A stretch of DNA of 22,364 nt from an uncultured Flavobacteriales bacterium (GCA_913009535.1 CAJVXR010000018.1:1-22364), one strand, 5' to 3'; positions 1 to 8,170 are shown, numbered from the stretch's first letter. The notes: generated by a model from the sequence alone, not told the origin. A program made the numbers and translations.

Positions 1-2321
1 GTAGAGAGTGTAGTATACTAGGAAGAAAAGAGGTTTTAACAGGTAAAGCTAAATTTGGAATATTTGGAGACGGTAAAGAAATTCCTCAGCTAGCTATGGC
101 TAAGAGCTTTAAAAATGGTGACTTTAGATCTGGTTACTATCGTGATCAAACTTTTATGATGGCAATTGGAAAACTTACTTCACTAGAGTTTTTTGCTGGC
201 TTATATGCTCACACAGACTTAGATCATGACCCAATGAGTGGAGGTAGACAAATGGGGGGTCATTTCACTACGCATAGCTTAGATGATAACTACGATTGGA
301 AAGACTTAACTGCACAAAAAAATTCGAGTGCTGACATTTCACCAACAGCAAGTCAAATGCCTAGGCTTTTAGGTCTAGCTCAAGCATCAAAAGTTTATAG
401 ACATAATAAAAAAACTAATTCTGTAAGATTCTCTAAAAATGGCAATGAAATTGCATGGGGAACTATTGGAAACGCTAGCACTAGCGAAGGACTATTCTTT
501 GAAACAATAAATGCAGCTGGAGTATTACAAGTTCCTATGATAACCAGCGTCTGGGATGATGAATATGGAATTTCAGTTCATGCAAAACATCATACTACTA
601 AAGAGAATATTTCTGAAGTATTAAAAGGTTTTCAAAGAACATCAAATAAAGACGGATATGAAATTATTGAAGTTAAAGGATGGGATTATGTTAACCTTAT
701 TAAGGCGTATGAAAAAGCAGAAAATATTTGTAGAGAAAAACATATTCCAATTATAATACATGTTACAGATTTGACTCAACCTCTTGGACACTCCTCATCT
801 GGATCTCACGAAAGGTATAAAAATACTAATCGATTAGATTGGGAAAAGAAGTTCGACTGTAATACTAAAATGAGAGAATGGATTATTTCAAACAAGATTA
901 GTACAAATGAAGAATTAATTGAGATAGAACGGTCTTTAAAAAAGAAAGTAAAAGAGGACAAGACTAAGGCTTGGGAATCTGTAATATCAATTACACAAAA
1001 CCAAAAAGAAGAACTGTTAACAATTTTAAATAAAATAGATCATAAATTCTTAAACAATAAAATAATTCCATTAATTAATTCATTTAAAAATTCAAGCGAG
1101 CCAAATAAAAAAGATATAGTTTCTACTGCAAGGAAGGTTTTATATAGCTTAAATAAAGTTGATTTAAATTTTAAAAAGGAGCTTATTAATTGGTTGAATT
1201 CAAAACAAAATCAAAACAGGTTAGACTACAGCTCACATCTGTACAGTGAGTCCAAATACAGTCCACTTAAAATTACTGAAGTCAAACCAATTTATGACAA
1301 TAATTGCAAAGAGATTGATGCAAGAGTTATTCTAAGAAATAATTTTGATAATATTTTAGAAAAAAAAGAAAATGTGATCATTTTTGGTCAAGACTCTGGA
1401 AAAATTGGTGATGTAAATCAGGGTCTAGAAGGACTTCAAGATAAATATGGAGAAGCTAGAGTTTCCGATACTGGAATTAGGGAGGCTACTATAATCGGAC
1501 AAGGAATCGGTCTTTCCCTAAGAGGTCTACGACCCATAGCTGAAATTCAATATTTAGATTACCTACTGTATGCTATTCAAATAATGAGCGATGATTTAGC
1601 TACACTACACTACAGAACTAAAGGCAAACAAAAGGCTCCGCTTATAATAAGAACCAGAGGTCATAGACTAGAAGGAATTTGGCATTCAGGCTCTCCTCTA
1701 GGTGGAATTGTTAATTTTTTAAGAGGTATCTATATATTAGTTCCTAGAAATATGACTAAGGCTGCAGGTTTTTACAATACTATGCTAGAAAGCGATCAGC
1801 CTTCACTGATTATTGAGTGTTTAAATGCATATAGGGTGAAAGAAAAAGAACCTTCAAATCTTTCTGAGATAAGAACTCCTGTTGGTAAAGTAGAAATAGT
1901 CAGCGAAGGATCTGATTTAACAGTAGTTTCCTATGGGTCTACGCTAAACTTAATACAAGAAGTAATTCAAGAGCTTTCTAATTTTAATATATCAATTGAA
2001 TTAATAGACGTACAGAGCTTAATTCCTTTTGATTTAGAAAAAGAAATAAGTAAAAGCGTTTCAAAAACAAATAGATTATTAATTGTTGATGAAGATGTCC
2101 CTGGAGGTGGTACCGGTTATATTTTAAGTGAATTAATTTCTAAACAAAGTATTTATAATTTTCTAGACAGTGAACCAAAGCTACTTAGCGCAAAAGATCA
2201 TAGACCTGCATACGGCACTGATGGTGATTACTTTTCTAAACCTTCTAAAGATGATATATTTGAGATGGCTTATAGTATTATGAGTGAATCAAATCCTCAG
2301 GAATTCCCTAAGTTAATGTAA
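1..2321 (+). CDS. Fused 2-oxoacid dehydrogenase E1 (alpha-beta), 5' partial
   Basis: Thiamine-diphosphate-dependent E1 of a 2-oxoacid dehydrogenase complex, probably the branched-chain (2-oxoisovalerate) type, with alpha and beta subunits in one chain. The frame is open to the window's left edge (first full codon at 3) and already encodes conserved alpha sequence (GIFGDGKEIPQLA), so the ATG at 96 is internal and the true start lies outside. The alpha half runs to about 1000 and has RSGYYRDQTF, KNSSADISPTASQMPR and a thiamine motif near 468-575 (GNASTSEGLFFE...DDEYGIS). A lysine-rich helical linker follows at about 900-1300. The beta half starts near 1300 with FGQDSGKIGDV, GLRPIAEIQYLDYL and TRGHRLEGIWHSGSPLGG, and ends with DHRPAYGTDGDYF. 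Expected partners are E2 and E3, not in this window. The usual Asp/Asn metal ligands look exchanged (see findings). The end overlaps holA by 9 bases, tail to tail. The enzyme class is sure; the exact substrate is inferred. Confidence 0.93.
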   Translation, partial: RECSILGRKEVLTGKAKFGIFGDGKEIPQLAMAKSFKNGDFRSGYYRDQTFMMAIGKLTSLEFFAGLYAHTDLDHDPMSGGRQMGGHFTTHSLDDNYDWKDLTAQKNSSADISPTASQMPRLLGLAQASKVYRHNKKTNSVRFSKNGNEIAWGTIGNASTSEGLFFETINAAGVLQVPMITSVWDDEYGISVHAKHHTTKENISEVLKGFQRTSNKDGYEIIEVKGWDYVNLIKAYEKAENICREKHIPIIIHVTDLTQPLGHSSSGSHERYKNTNRLDWEKKFDCNTKMREWIISNKISTNEELIEIERSLKKKVKEDKTKAWESVISITQNQKEELLTILNKIDHKFLNNKIIPLINSFKNSSEPNKKDIVSTARKVLYSLNKVDLNFKKELINWLNSKQNQNRLDYSSHLYSESKYSPLKITEVKPIYDNNCKEIDARVILRNNFDNILEKKENVIIFGQDSGKIGDVNQGLEGLQDKYGEARVSDTGIREATIIGQGIGLSLRGLRPIAEIQYLDYLLYAIQIMSDDLATLHYRTKGKQKAPLIIRTRGHRLEGIWHSGSPLGGIVNFLRGIYILVPRNMTKAAGFYNTMLESDQPSLIIECLNAYRVKEKEPSNLSEIRTPVGKVEIVSEGSDLTVVSYGSTLNLIQEVIQELSNFNISIELIDVQSLIPFDLEKEISKSVSKTNRLLIVDEDVPGGGTGYILSELISKQSIYNFLDSEPKLLSAKDHRPAYGTDGDYFSKPSKDDIFEMAYSIMSESNPQEFPKLM

Positions 2322-3335
2322 TAGCTTAAATATTAATTCTTTTAAGAGATCTGAATTAGTAATATTAGTTGCCCCCAAACCTTTTGATTTTAAATCAAAC
2401 TCCCTTAAAATTGATATCTTAGAAGAAATACTCTTCATAGAATAATTTTTAGCAGAAGAAGAATAATCTTTTACAAAATATGGATTAACTTTTAATGCAG
2501 ATGCAACAGATCTATCTGACTTATCAGAAAGACTATGATATATAAACAACTTGACAAAAAAATCAAAGATTAAAGATACTATAACAACTATAGGATTAGA
2601 TTTTGGATTTTTCGAAAAGTAATCTATAATCTTCATACATTTAAATAAATTTTTTTCTCCTATCGCTTTTCTTAGTTCAAAAACGTTAAACTCTTTTGAT
2701 ATACCTATAAATTTTTCAACATCATCGCTATTAATAGTTTTAACTTTAGACTTTAAAACTATTAACTTATCTAATTCATTAGCTATTTTGTTAATATCCG
2801 TTCCTAACAACTCAGTAATTAAAAAGGAGGATTTTTTATCAATAGTAAAGTCAAAAGATTGTAAATATGAAATAATCCAGTCTTGAGCCTGGTTTTCGTA
2901 TAGCTTCTTGCTTTCAAAAACTAAACCATTTTTTAAAATTGCCTTATAAATAGCCTTTCTTTTATCAAGAGATTTATGTTTAAAATTTAAAACTAGTATT
3001 GTAGAATTTAAAGGGCTGTTTATGTAACTGATAAGATCATCAAAAGAGTTTCCATCAATATCTTTTTTCACAAGATCTTGAGCCTCTTTTACTATTACCA
3101 GTTTTTTTTCTGACATAACTGGGTATTGCTTAGAAATAGAAATTATATCAGCTACAGTAGTGTCTTTTCCGTAAACAATATTTAAATTAAAATCTTTTTC
3201 GTGATCTTTTAGAGAACTCTTTTGAATTAATTTAGTCAGATAATCAATATAATACTCTTCCTCTCCCATTAATAAATAAATCGGAGAAAAAGTATTGTTT
3301 TTTATATCATTTTCTATTTGTTTAATTAATGTCAT
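2313..3335 (-). CDS. holA: DNA polymerase III subunit delta
   Basis: Delta subunit of the clamp loader, which opens the sliding clamp and helps load it onto primed DNA at the replication fork. The 340-residue length is normal for the family. The N-terminus has the typical PIYLLMGEEEYYID (about 18-31) of the AAA+-like domain. ELLGTDINKIANELDKL (about 175-191) and EFNVFELRKAI (about 215-225) are the recognisable central motifs, and DLKSKGLG (about 314-321) lies in the C-terminal collar domain. As expected for delta, there is no Walker A motif. The ATG at 3335 gives the family N-terminus. The start lies 22 bases from the divergent HsdR-N-like gene, and the 3' end overlaps the E1 gene by 9 bases. 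No ribosome binding site is evident. Confidence 0.93.
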   Translation of the reverse strand: MTLIKQIENDIKNNTFSPIYLLMGEEEYYIDYLTKLIQKSSLKDHEKDFNLNIVYGKDTTVADIISISKQYPVMSEKKLVIVKEAQDLVKKDIDGNSFDDLISYINSPLNSTILVLNFKHKSLDKRKAIYKAILKNGLVFESKKLYENQAQDWIISYLQSFDFTIDKKSSFLITELLGTDINKIANELDKLIVLKSKVKTINSDDVEKFIGISKEFNVFELRKAIGEKNLFKCMKIIDYFSKNPKSNPIVVIVSLIFDFFVKLFIYHSLSDKSDRSVASALKVNPYFVKDYSSSAKNYSMKSISSKISILREFDLKSKGLGATNITNSDLLKELIFKLLH

Positions 3336-3345
3336 AAAAAAAAAC

Positions 3346-3353
3346 GAAATTTG
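3346..3353 (+). promoter_or_regulatory. Possible -7 promoter box for the HsdR-N-like gene
   Basis: GAAATTTG matches the Bacteroidota -7 box TAnnTTTG at all fixed positions but the first. It ends 4 bases before the ATG at 3358, so transcription from it would start at or almost at the start codon. A TTTA at 3321-3324, inside holA's first codons, would be a weak -33 element with a 21-base spacer. Only 22 bases separate the two divergent genes. Confidence 0.35.
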
Positions 3354-3357
3354 TATT

Positions 3358-3789
3358 ATGTTAAACTTGAATTTTCCAAATTATACATTTAAAATCAAAA
3401 ATAAAGAAAATGGAGATTATATTTTTGATGAAATCAGAAAAAAATATGTTAAGCTTACAAAAGAAGAATGGGTTAGGCAAAATTGTGTTAAATTTCTTAT
3501 AAATGAAAAGAATTTTTCTAATGTTTTGATTAATATTGAAAAAACATTAAAAGTTAATAATTTAAGTAAAAGGTATGATATAGTTGTTTTCAGTAAAGAT
3601 GGAAGCATTAAGCTACTTGTAGAATGTAAATCTCCAGAAATTAAAATAACTCAAAAAACCTTTGATCAAATTGCAATATATAATATGAGCTTAAAATCAG
3701 AACTACTTATGATTACAAATGGGATTAATCATTATTACTGTAAAATTGATTATAAGAAACAATGTTATGATTTTATAAAAGACATCTAG
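3358..3789 (+). CDS. Orphan HsdR N-terminal-like (PD-(D/E)xK-type) protein
   Basis: A 143-residue protein resembling the stand-alone 'type I restriction enzyme R protein N-terminal domain' family, common in Bacteroidota. The start chosen is the ATG at 3358: an upstream in-frame start at 3295 would run through holA's 5' end and add an unlikely hydrophobic leader. Visible motifs are TKEEWVRQ (about 34-41), KRYDIVVF (71-78, candidate Asp74), LVECKSP (87-93, the ExK pair Glu89/Lys91) and FDQIAIYN (103-110, a QxxxY motif). Together these form a plausible PD-(D/E)xK nuclease core. No hsdM, hsdS or helicase part is nearby, so it is not a restriction system. The glycosyltransferase gene begins 5 bases after its stop, suggesting one transcript. 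Nuclease activity and cellular role are inferred, and the substrate is unknown. Confidence 0.82.
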   Translation: MLNLNFPNYTFKIKNKENGDYIFDEIRKKYVKLTKEEWVRQNCVKFLINEKNFSNVLINIEKTLKVNNLSKRYDIVVFSKDGSIKLLVECKSPEIKITQKTFDQIAIYNMSLKSELLMITNGINHYYCKIDYKKQCYDFIKDI

Positions 3790-3794
3790 AATAA

Positions 3795-4787
3795 ATGAAA
3801 TTAGCTGTAGTTATAATAAACTGGAATGGATTAAAACTATTAAAAAAATTTTTAGATCCTTTAATTCGTTATAGTAAAAATGATGCTGAAATATACATAA
3901 TAGATAATAACTCAACAGACAAATCTGTAGATTATATTTCATCTAATTACCCAATAATAAGTATTATTAAAAATAAAGAGAATTACGGCTATGCTAAAGG
4001 ATACAATGAAGGTTTAAAAGAAATTAATGCAGATGTATTTTGTTTATTAAATAGTGATGTAGAAGTAACGGAAAATTGGCTCAGGCCATTAATCAATGAG
4101 TTTTTATTAAATACTAATACAGCGGCCGCTCAGCCAAAAATTTTAAACTATAATAACAAAGCTTATTTTGACTATGCAGGTGCAGCAGGCGGCTTCCTAG
4201 ATAGCTTAGGATATCCTTATTGTGATGGTAGGATACATAACATCATAGAGAAAGATAATGGTCAGTATAACTATAATAAAGATATATTTTGGGCATCTGG
4301 TGCATGTTTCTTCATTAGAAAAGATATTTTTAATTCTTTAAATGGATTTGACGAAACCTTTTTTAGCCATATGGAAGAAATTGATTTATGTTGGAGAATA
4401 TTAAAACAAAACTCTAAAGTTAGATATATTCATAATTCTACTGTGTACCATATTGGAGGAGCTACTTTAAAATATAATAATCCAAGAAAAACATTTTTAA
4501 ATTTTAGAAATAGTCTCTTTACAATAACAAAAAATAGAGATAAAAATTTATTAATAACACTTGTATTTAAAATGATAATAGATGGTTTAATTGGAATTTA
4601 TTATTTAGTGAATTTTAAATTTTCTCACTTTTTTGCAATAATTAAAGCTCATTTTGCGTTTTATCTTAAAATACCTGAATTAATTAAAAAAAGACAAAGG
4701 ACTAATTCTAACTTAAACAACTTGAACAAAACGTTTTTGTTGTCAAAATATATTAAGTTAAAATATTTTAAGTTTTTTAGTAATTAA
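3795..4787 (+). CDS. Family 2 glycosyltransferase
   Basis: GT-A fold glycosyltransferase of family 2, resembling rhamnosyltransferase-like enzymes that transfer a sugar from a nucleotide donor onto a cell-surface glycan. The N-terminus LAVVIINWNG (3-12) and IIDNNSTDKS (35-44) form the nucleotide-binding part. LLNSDVEV (84-91) holds the DxD-like metal site. WASGACFFIRKDIF (166-179) and FFSHMEEIDLCWR (189-201) form the acceptor/catalytic region, followed by HIGGAT (219-224). A hydrophobic stretch at about 250-292 suggests peripheral or membrane attachment, and the tail is basic. The start at 3795 lies 5 bases after the preceding stop. The next gene, 52 bases on, is an OmpA-type lipoprotein. The sugar and acceptor cannot be told from sequence. 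Confidence 0.9.
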   Translation: MKLAVVIINWNGLKLLKKFLDPLIRYSKNDAEIYIIDNNSTDKSVDYISSNYPIISIIKNKENYGYAKGYNEGLKEINADVFCLLNSDVEVTENWLRPLINEFLLNTNTAAAQPKILNYNNKAYFDYAGAAGGFLDSLGYPYCDGRIHNIIEKDNGQYNYNKDIFWASGACFFIRKDIFNSLNGFDETFFSHMEEIDLCWRILKQNSKVRYIHNSTVYHIGGATLKYNNPRKTFLNFRNSLFTITKNRDKNLLITLVFKMIIDGLIGIYYLVNFKFSHFFAIIKAHFAFYLKIPELIKKRQRTNSNLNNLNKTFLLSKYIKLKYFKFFSN

Positions 4788-4839
4788 GTTTAGCTTTTAT
4801 TTACTTTTACATTATTATAATAATTTTTAAAAATATCAG

Positions 4840-5691
4840 ATGAAAAAATCAATTTTATTAAGTTTATTAACTGTTTTAATTTTAAGTAGTTGTGTTACTA
4901 AAAAAGAATACACTTCATTAGAAAACAAACAACGAAACACTCAAGATTTATTAAATACAGCAACTGTAAAATTAAATGCTTGTATTGAAGAGAAAGTATC
5001 AGCAGTAGCATTATCTACCGCTTACAAAGATCAAGTGGATGACTTAAGAAGGACTACTAGAGATTTAATGATCAGTACCAAGGACTTAACTATATTAACT
5101 TCCAAGGGAGCTGATAACCTAGAAAGATCTTTGGAAAGTATGAAAGAAAAAGATTTAAAAATTACAAGACTTCAAGATGCTGTTAACAAAAAAGATAGTG
5201 TAACACTTGCAATTGTAACAAGTCTTAAAAAAGAAATTGGGATAAACGATCCTGACATTGAAGTGAATGTTGAAAAGGGGGTTGTATTTATTTCTCTATC
5301 TGATAAGCTTTTATTCAAGAGTGGAAGCTATGAAGTTACTGATAGAGCAAAAGAAATTCTTGCTAAAGTAGCTACTGTTGTCAATAGCAAACCTGATTTT
5401 GAATGCATGGTTGAAGGTCATACTGATAGTCAATCTTTTCAAAAAGGTGTACTGTTAGACAACTGGGACTTAAGTGTTAAAAGATCAACATCTATAGTGA
5501 GAGTATTAGAAACTTTAGACGTCAATCCACAAAAATTAATTGCAGCAGGAAGAAGTTTTCACGTACCTTTAGTTGATAACGAAACCGCTACAAATAGATC
5601 AATAAACAGAAGAACGAGAATTGTTATTATGCCAAGAATTGATCAGTTTTATGATATGATTGAGAAAGAAATGAAAAATATGACTGAATAA
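4840..5691 (+). CDS. OmpA-family peptidoglycan-binding lipoprotein
   Basis: Predicted lipoprotein that tethers the outer membrane to peptidoglycan. The signal peptide ends in a lipobox with Cys18 (LSSC). Residues about 22-135 are charged and heptad-like, probably a coiled-coil spacer across the periplasm. The C-terminal OmpA domain (about 140-265) contains LLFKSGSYEVTDRAKEIL, VEGHTDS (191-197), NWDLSVKRS (208-216) and NRSINRRTRIVI (252-263). The Asp and Arg in the last two motifs are those that usually bind diaminopimelate. Residues after the lipidated Cys (VTKKEY) lack an acidic cluster, which fits a periplasm-facing protein. It is last in its + strand group and is followed at once by a strong terminator. 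A weak TAATTTTT box at 4821-4828 could give it its own promoter. Confidence 0.92.
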   Translation: MKKSILLSLLTVLILSSCVTKKEYTSLENKQRNTQDLLNTATVKLNACIEEKVSAVALSTAYKDQVDDLRRTTRDLMISTKDLTILTSKGADNLERSLESMKEKDLKITRLQDAVNKKDSVTLAIVTSLKKEIGINDPDIEVNVEKGVVFISLSDKLLFKSGSYEVTDRAKEILAKVATVVNSKPDFECMVEGHTDSQSFQKGVLLDNWDLSVKRSTSIVRVLETLDVNPQKLIAAGRSFHVPLVDNETATNRSINRRTRIVIMPRIDQFYDMIEKEMKNMTE

Positions 5692-5708
5692 GCTGTATTA
5701 TTTATTAT

Positions 5709-5746
5709 AAAAAAAGAGGTTTAATTTTTATTAAACCTCTTTTTTT
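5709..5746. terminator. Bidirectional intrinsic terminator
   Basis: A perfect inverted repeat with 17-base arms (5709-5725 and 5730-5746) around a TTTT loop. Each arm starts or ends in a run of seven A or T, so RNA from either strand forms a hairpin followed by U7. It sits between the convergent OmpA lipoprotein gene (ends 5691) and the helicase gene, whose TAA stop (5747-5745) overlaps the edge of the stem. Confidence 0.9.
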
Positions 5747-8030
5747 ATGCTATAATTTTAAGTTTAGCAAACCTTAATAATAACTTTTTCATACCTCCAT
5801 TTTCAAAATTAATTTCAGCTTTAATATCAGCTGCTCTACCCTCAATATTAATAACCTCTCCTTTTCCGAATCTAATGTGTTCAACAATATTTCCGACAGT
5901 AAGTTTGTTGTCAAATAAATTAATATTAGCAGGACTTTGTTGAACTTTCTTAAAATTCCCTTTAGGACTAGGCTTTGGAGTTACTTTCTTAAACCTTAAT
6001 TTATTAAAACTTGGTTCGTTGCTTGATTTACTATGGATTAAGGGTTTAAATTTATTTTCATTAACAGAAGTTAAAATCTCTAAATATTCTTCATTTATTT
6101 CTTCAATAAACCTGCTAGGTTCAGAATCTGTTAATTTCCCCCATCTATATCTTGAAAGAGCATAAGATAAATAAGCTTCTTTTTCTGCCCTTGTTAAAGC
6201 TACGTAGAATAATCTTCTTTCTTCTTCTAAATCATTTCTAGAATTTAAATTCATAGCACTTGGAAATAGATTTTCTTCTAAACCAACAATATAGACAACT
6301 GGAAACTCTAAACCTTTAGCAAGATGTATTGTCATTAAAGCTACCTTGTTTGTATCCTGATCATCCTTATCTAAATCTGTAGCTAATGCCACATCCTCTA
6401 AAAACTCGCTAATTGAGCCAGTTGACTCAGGAACTTCTCTTTGAACCTCAACAAAATCCTTGATACCATTAAGCATTTCTTCAATATTTTGAATTTTTGC
6501 CTGATCTTCGATTGATGTTAATGAGCTATAGGTTTTAATTATTCCTGTATCATTAACTACATCATTAGCGATATCAAAAGCATTCTTATTTTTTGCTGAA
6601 ATTTTGAAAGACTCAATTAGGTTAATGAAATTAATTATTTTTAATTTTATGCCAGAACTAATGTTTAAATGTAAATCTTGTGATCTTTTACACAAATCAT
6701 ACAAAGAGATATTTAAATTATTAGCCTCAATTAACAATTTATTAATTGTTGTTTGACCAATACCTCTTGCTGGAAAATTAATAACTCTCTTAAAAGCCTC
6801 CTCATCATTTTCATTGATAATTAAGCGTAAATAAGCTAGTACGTCCTTTATTTCTTTTCTCTGATAAAATGATAATCCACCATAAACTCTATATGGAATA
6901 TTTCTTTTTCTTAATGAATCCTCAAAAGATCTTGATTGCGCGTTTGTTCTATATAAAATAGCAAAATCTTTATTTTGAAGTTGCTTAGAGTTCTTGTTTT
7001 CAAAAATTGAACTAGCAACAAACCTACCCTCATCACCATCAGTTAACAACCTGTTGACTTTAATTTTATTTCCCTCAGCATTATCTGTCCAAACAACCTT
7101 ATCTAATCTTTTTTGATTCTTTTCAATTAAACTATTTGCAGCTTTAACTATATTTTTTGTAGATCTATAGTTTTGCTCAAGTTTGAAGGTTTTTACATCA
7201 TCATAATCTTTTTGAAAATTTAAAATATTATTAATATTAGCTCCTCTAAATCCGTATATGCTCTGGGCATCATCCCCTACTACACATATGTTTTGAAACT
7301 TATCAGATAGAGCTTTTACAATTAAGTATTGAGAGTGATTTGTATCTTGATATTCATCAACAAGAACATACTTAAACATATTCTGATACTTTGATAAAAC
7401 TTCAGGAAACCTAGTTAATAATTCATTTGTTTTTAGTAATAAATCGTCAAAATCCATTGCTCCAGATTTAAAACATCTATTTACATACTCTGTATAAATA
7501 TCTATAAGCTTAGGTCTTCTAGCCTGTCTATCTCCTTCGATTAATTCATTATTTGAATTATAAGCCTTCACAGTAATAAGGTTGTTCTTATAACTTGAAA
7601 TTCTAGAATAAATCTGTTTATATTTATATATTTCTTTATCAAGATTTAATTCAGTTATAATTGATGAAACTAATCTCTGAGAATCTTGAGTGTCATAAAT
7701 TGTAAAGTTTGTAGGGTAACCAAGTTTATCAGCTTCAATTCTTAGTATTTTAGCAAAAACAGAATGAAAAGTACCGATCCATAAATTTTTCGATTCATTA
7801 TCTTCTAACATTGAAGAAATTCTTTCTTTCATTTCTTTAGCCGCTTTGTTGGTAAAGGTTAGAGCTAAAATATTAAATGCATCGACTCCTTTACTCATCA
7901 AGTAAGCAATCTTGTAAGTTAGTACTCTAGTTTTACCTGAACCTGCACCAGCTATAACAATCATTGGTCCATCAGTCTGTAGAGTCGGCTCTAATTGAGA
8001 TTTATTTAAATTCTTTAGTAGATTATTCAA
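5745..8030 (-). CDS. UvrD/PcrA-type superfamily 1 DNA helicase
   Basis: ATP-dependent 3'-5' DNA helicase of the UvrD/Rep/PcrA group, acting in nucleotide excision and mismatch repair and in clearing stalled complexes. All the SF1A motifs are present: Walker A AGAGSGKT (27-34), LTFTNKAAKEMKER (57-70), GTFHS (86-90), DEYQDTNHSQY (225-235), VGDDAQSIYGFRGA (251-264), QNYRST (286-291), IHLAKGLEFPVVYIVGLEE (568-586) and FYVALTRA (608-615). A C-terminal GNIVEHIRFGKGEV segment (about 713-726) matches the small domain seen in PcrA-type proteins. The 761-residue length is normal. Translation appears to begin at TTG (8030-8028): the family N-terminus (LLKNLNKSQLEP) starts directly there, the first internal Met is residue 23, and I found no in-frame ATG close upstream. 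Divergent from recG. Confidence 0.94.
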   Translation of the reverse strand: MNNLLKNLNKSQLEPTLQTDGPMIVIAGAGSGKTRVLTYKIAYLMSKGVDAFNILALTFTNKAAKEMKERISSMLEDNESKNLWIGTFHSVFAKILRIEADKLGYPTNFTIYDTQDSQRLVSSIITELNLDKEIYKYKQIYSRISSYKNNLITVKAYNSNNELIEGDRQARRPKLIDIYTEYVNRCFKSGAMDFDDLLLKTNELLTRFPEVLSKYQNMFKYVLVDEYQDTNHSQYLIVKALSDKFQNICVVGDDAQSIYGFRGANINNILNFQKDYDDVKTFKLEQNYRSTKNIVKAANSLIEKNQKRLDKVVWTDNAEGNKIKVNRLLTDGDEGRFVASSIFENKNSKQLQNKDFAILYRTNAQSRSFEDSLRKRNIPYRVYGGLSFYQRKEIKDVLAYLRLIINENDEEAFKRVINFPARGIGQTTINKLLIEANNLNISLYDLCKRSQDLHLNISSGIKLKIINFINLIESFKISAKNKNAFDIANDVVNDTGIIKTYSSLTSIEDQAKIQNIEEMLNGIKDFVEVQREVPESTGSISEFLEDVALATDLDKDDQDTNKVALMTIHLAKGLEFPVVYIVGLEENLFPSAMNLNSRNDLEEERRLFYVALTRAEKEAYLSYALSRYRWGKLTDSEPSRFIEEINEEYLEILTSVNENKFKPLIHSKSSNEPSFNKLRFKKVTPKPSPKGNFKKVQQSPANINLFDNKLTVGNIVEHIRFGKGEVINIEGRAADIKAEINFENGGMKKLLLRFAKLKIIA

Positions 8031-8113
8031 TGATAAAATTTTTAAAAGTGAATTTAGATAATGTATGGGATATTATAATAATTTATAACTATTAATTATG
8101 AACAATTTAATAT

Positions 8114-8128
8114 CAATATTTAATATTG
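8114..8128. repeat. 15-base palindrome between the two helicase genes
   Basis: CAATATT-T-AATATTG is a perfect inverted repeat in the 140-base divergent region between the UvrD-like gene and recG. Its right half, TAATATTG (8121-8128), is one base from the -7 consensus TAnnTTTG for recG, so it could be a promoter, an operator or both. The rest of the region (8031-8170) is A/T-rich with no other clear signal. A repeat this short in AT-rich DNA may arise by chance. Confidence 0.3.
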
Positions 8129-8170
8129 TAATTAATGTAAATAAGATAAAAAAATATTATTTTTATTTCA

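Noticed and set aside
96..98. ATG as the start of the E1 gene
   Set aside because: The frame stays open to the left edge and encodes conserved E1 sequence upstream, so this is an internal Met.
3295..3357. Longer N-terminus for the HsdR-N-like protein
   Set aside because: It would overlap holA's first codons and add 21 residues that do not fit the family start at MLNLNFP.
3417..3608. Small - strand reading frame of 63 codons
   Set aside because: It is antisense to the HsdR-N-like gene, is hydrophobic low-complexity sequence and resembles no family.
3358..3789. Type I restriction-modification system
   Set aside because: Only an N-terminal nuclease-like domain is present. No methylase, specificity subunit or helicase domain is nearby.
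4811..4834. A/T-only palindromes between the glycosyltransferase and OmpA genes
   Set aside because: They consist only of A and T, form weak hairpins and lack a following U-tract pattern, so chance is the simplest explanation.
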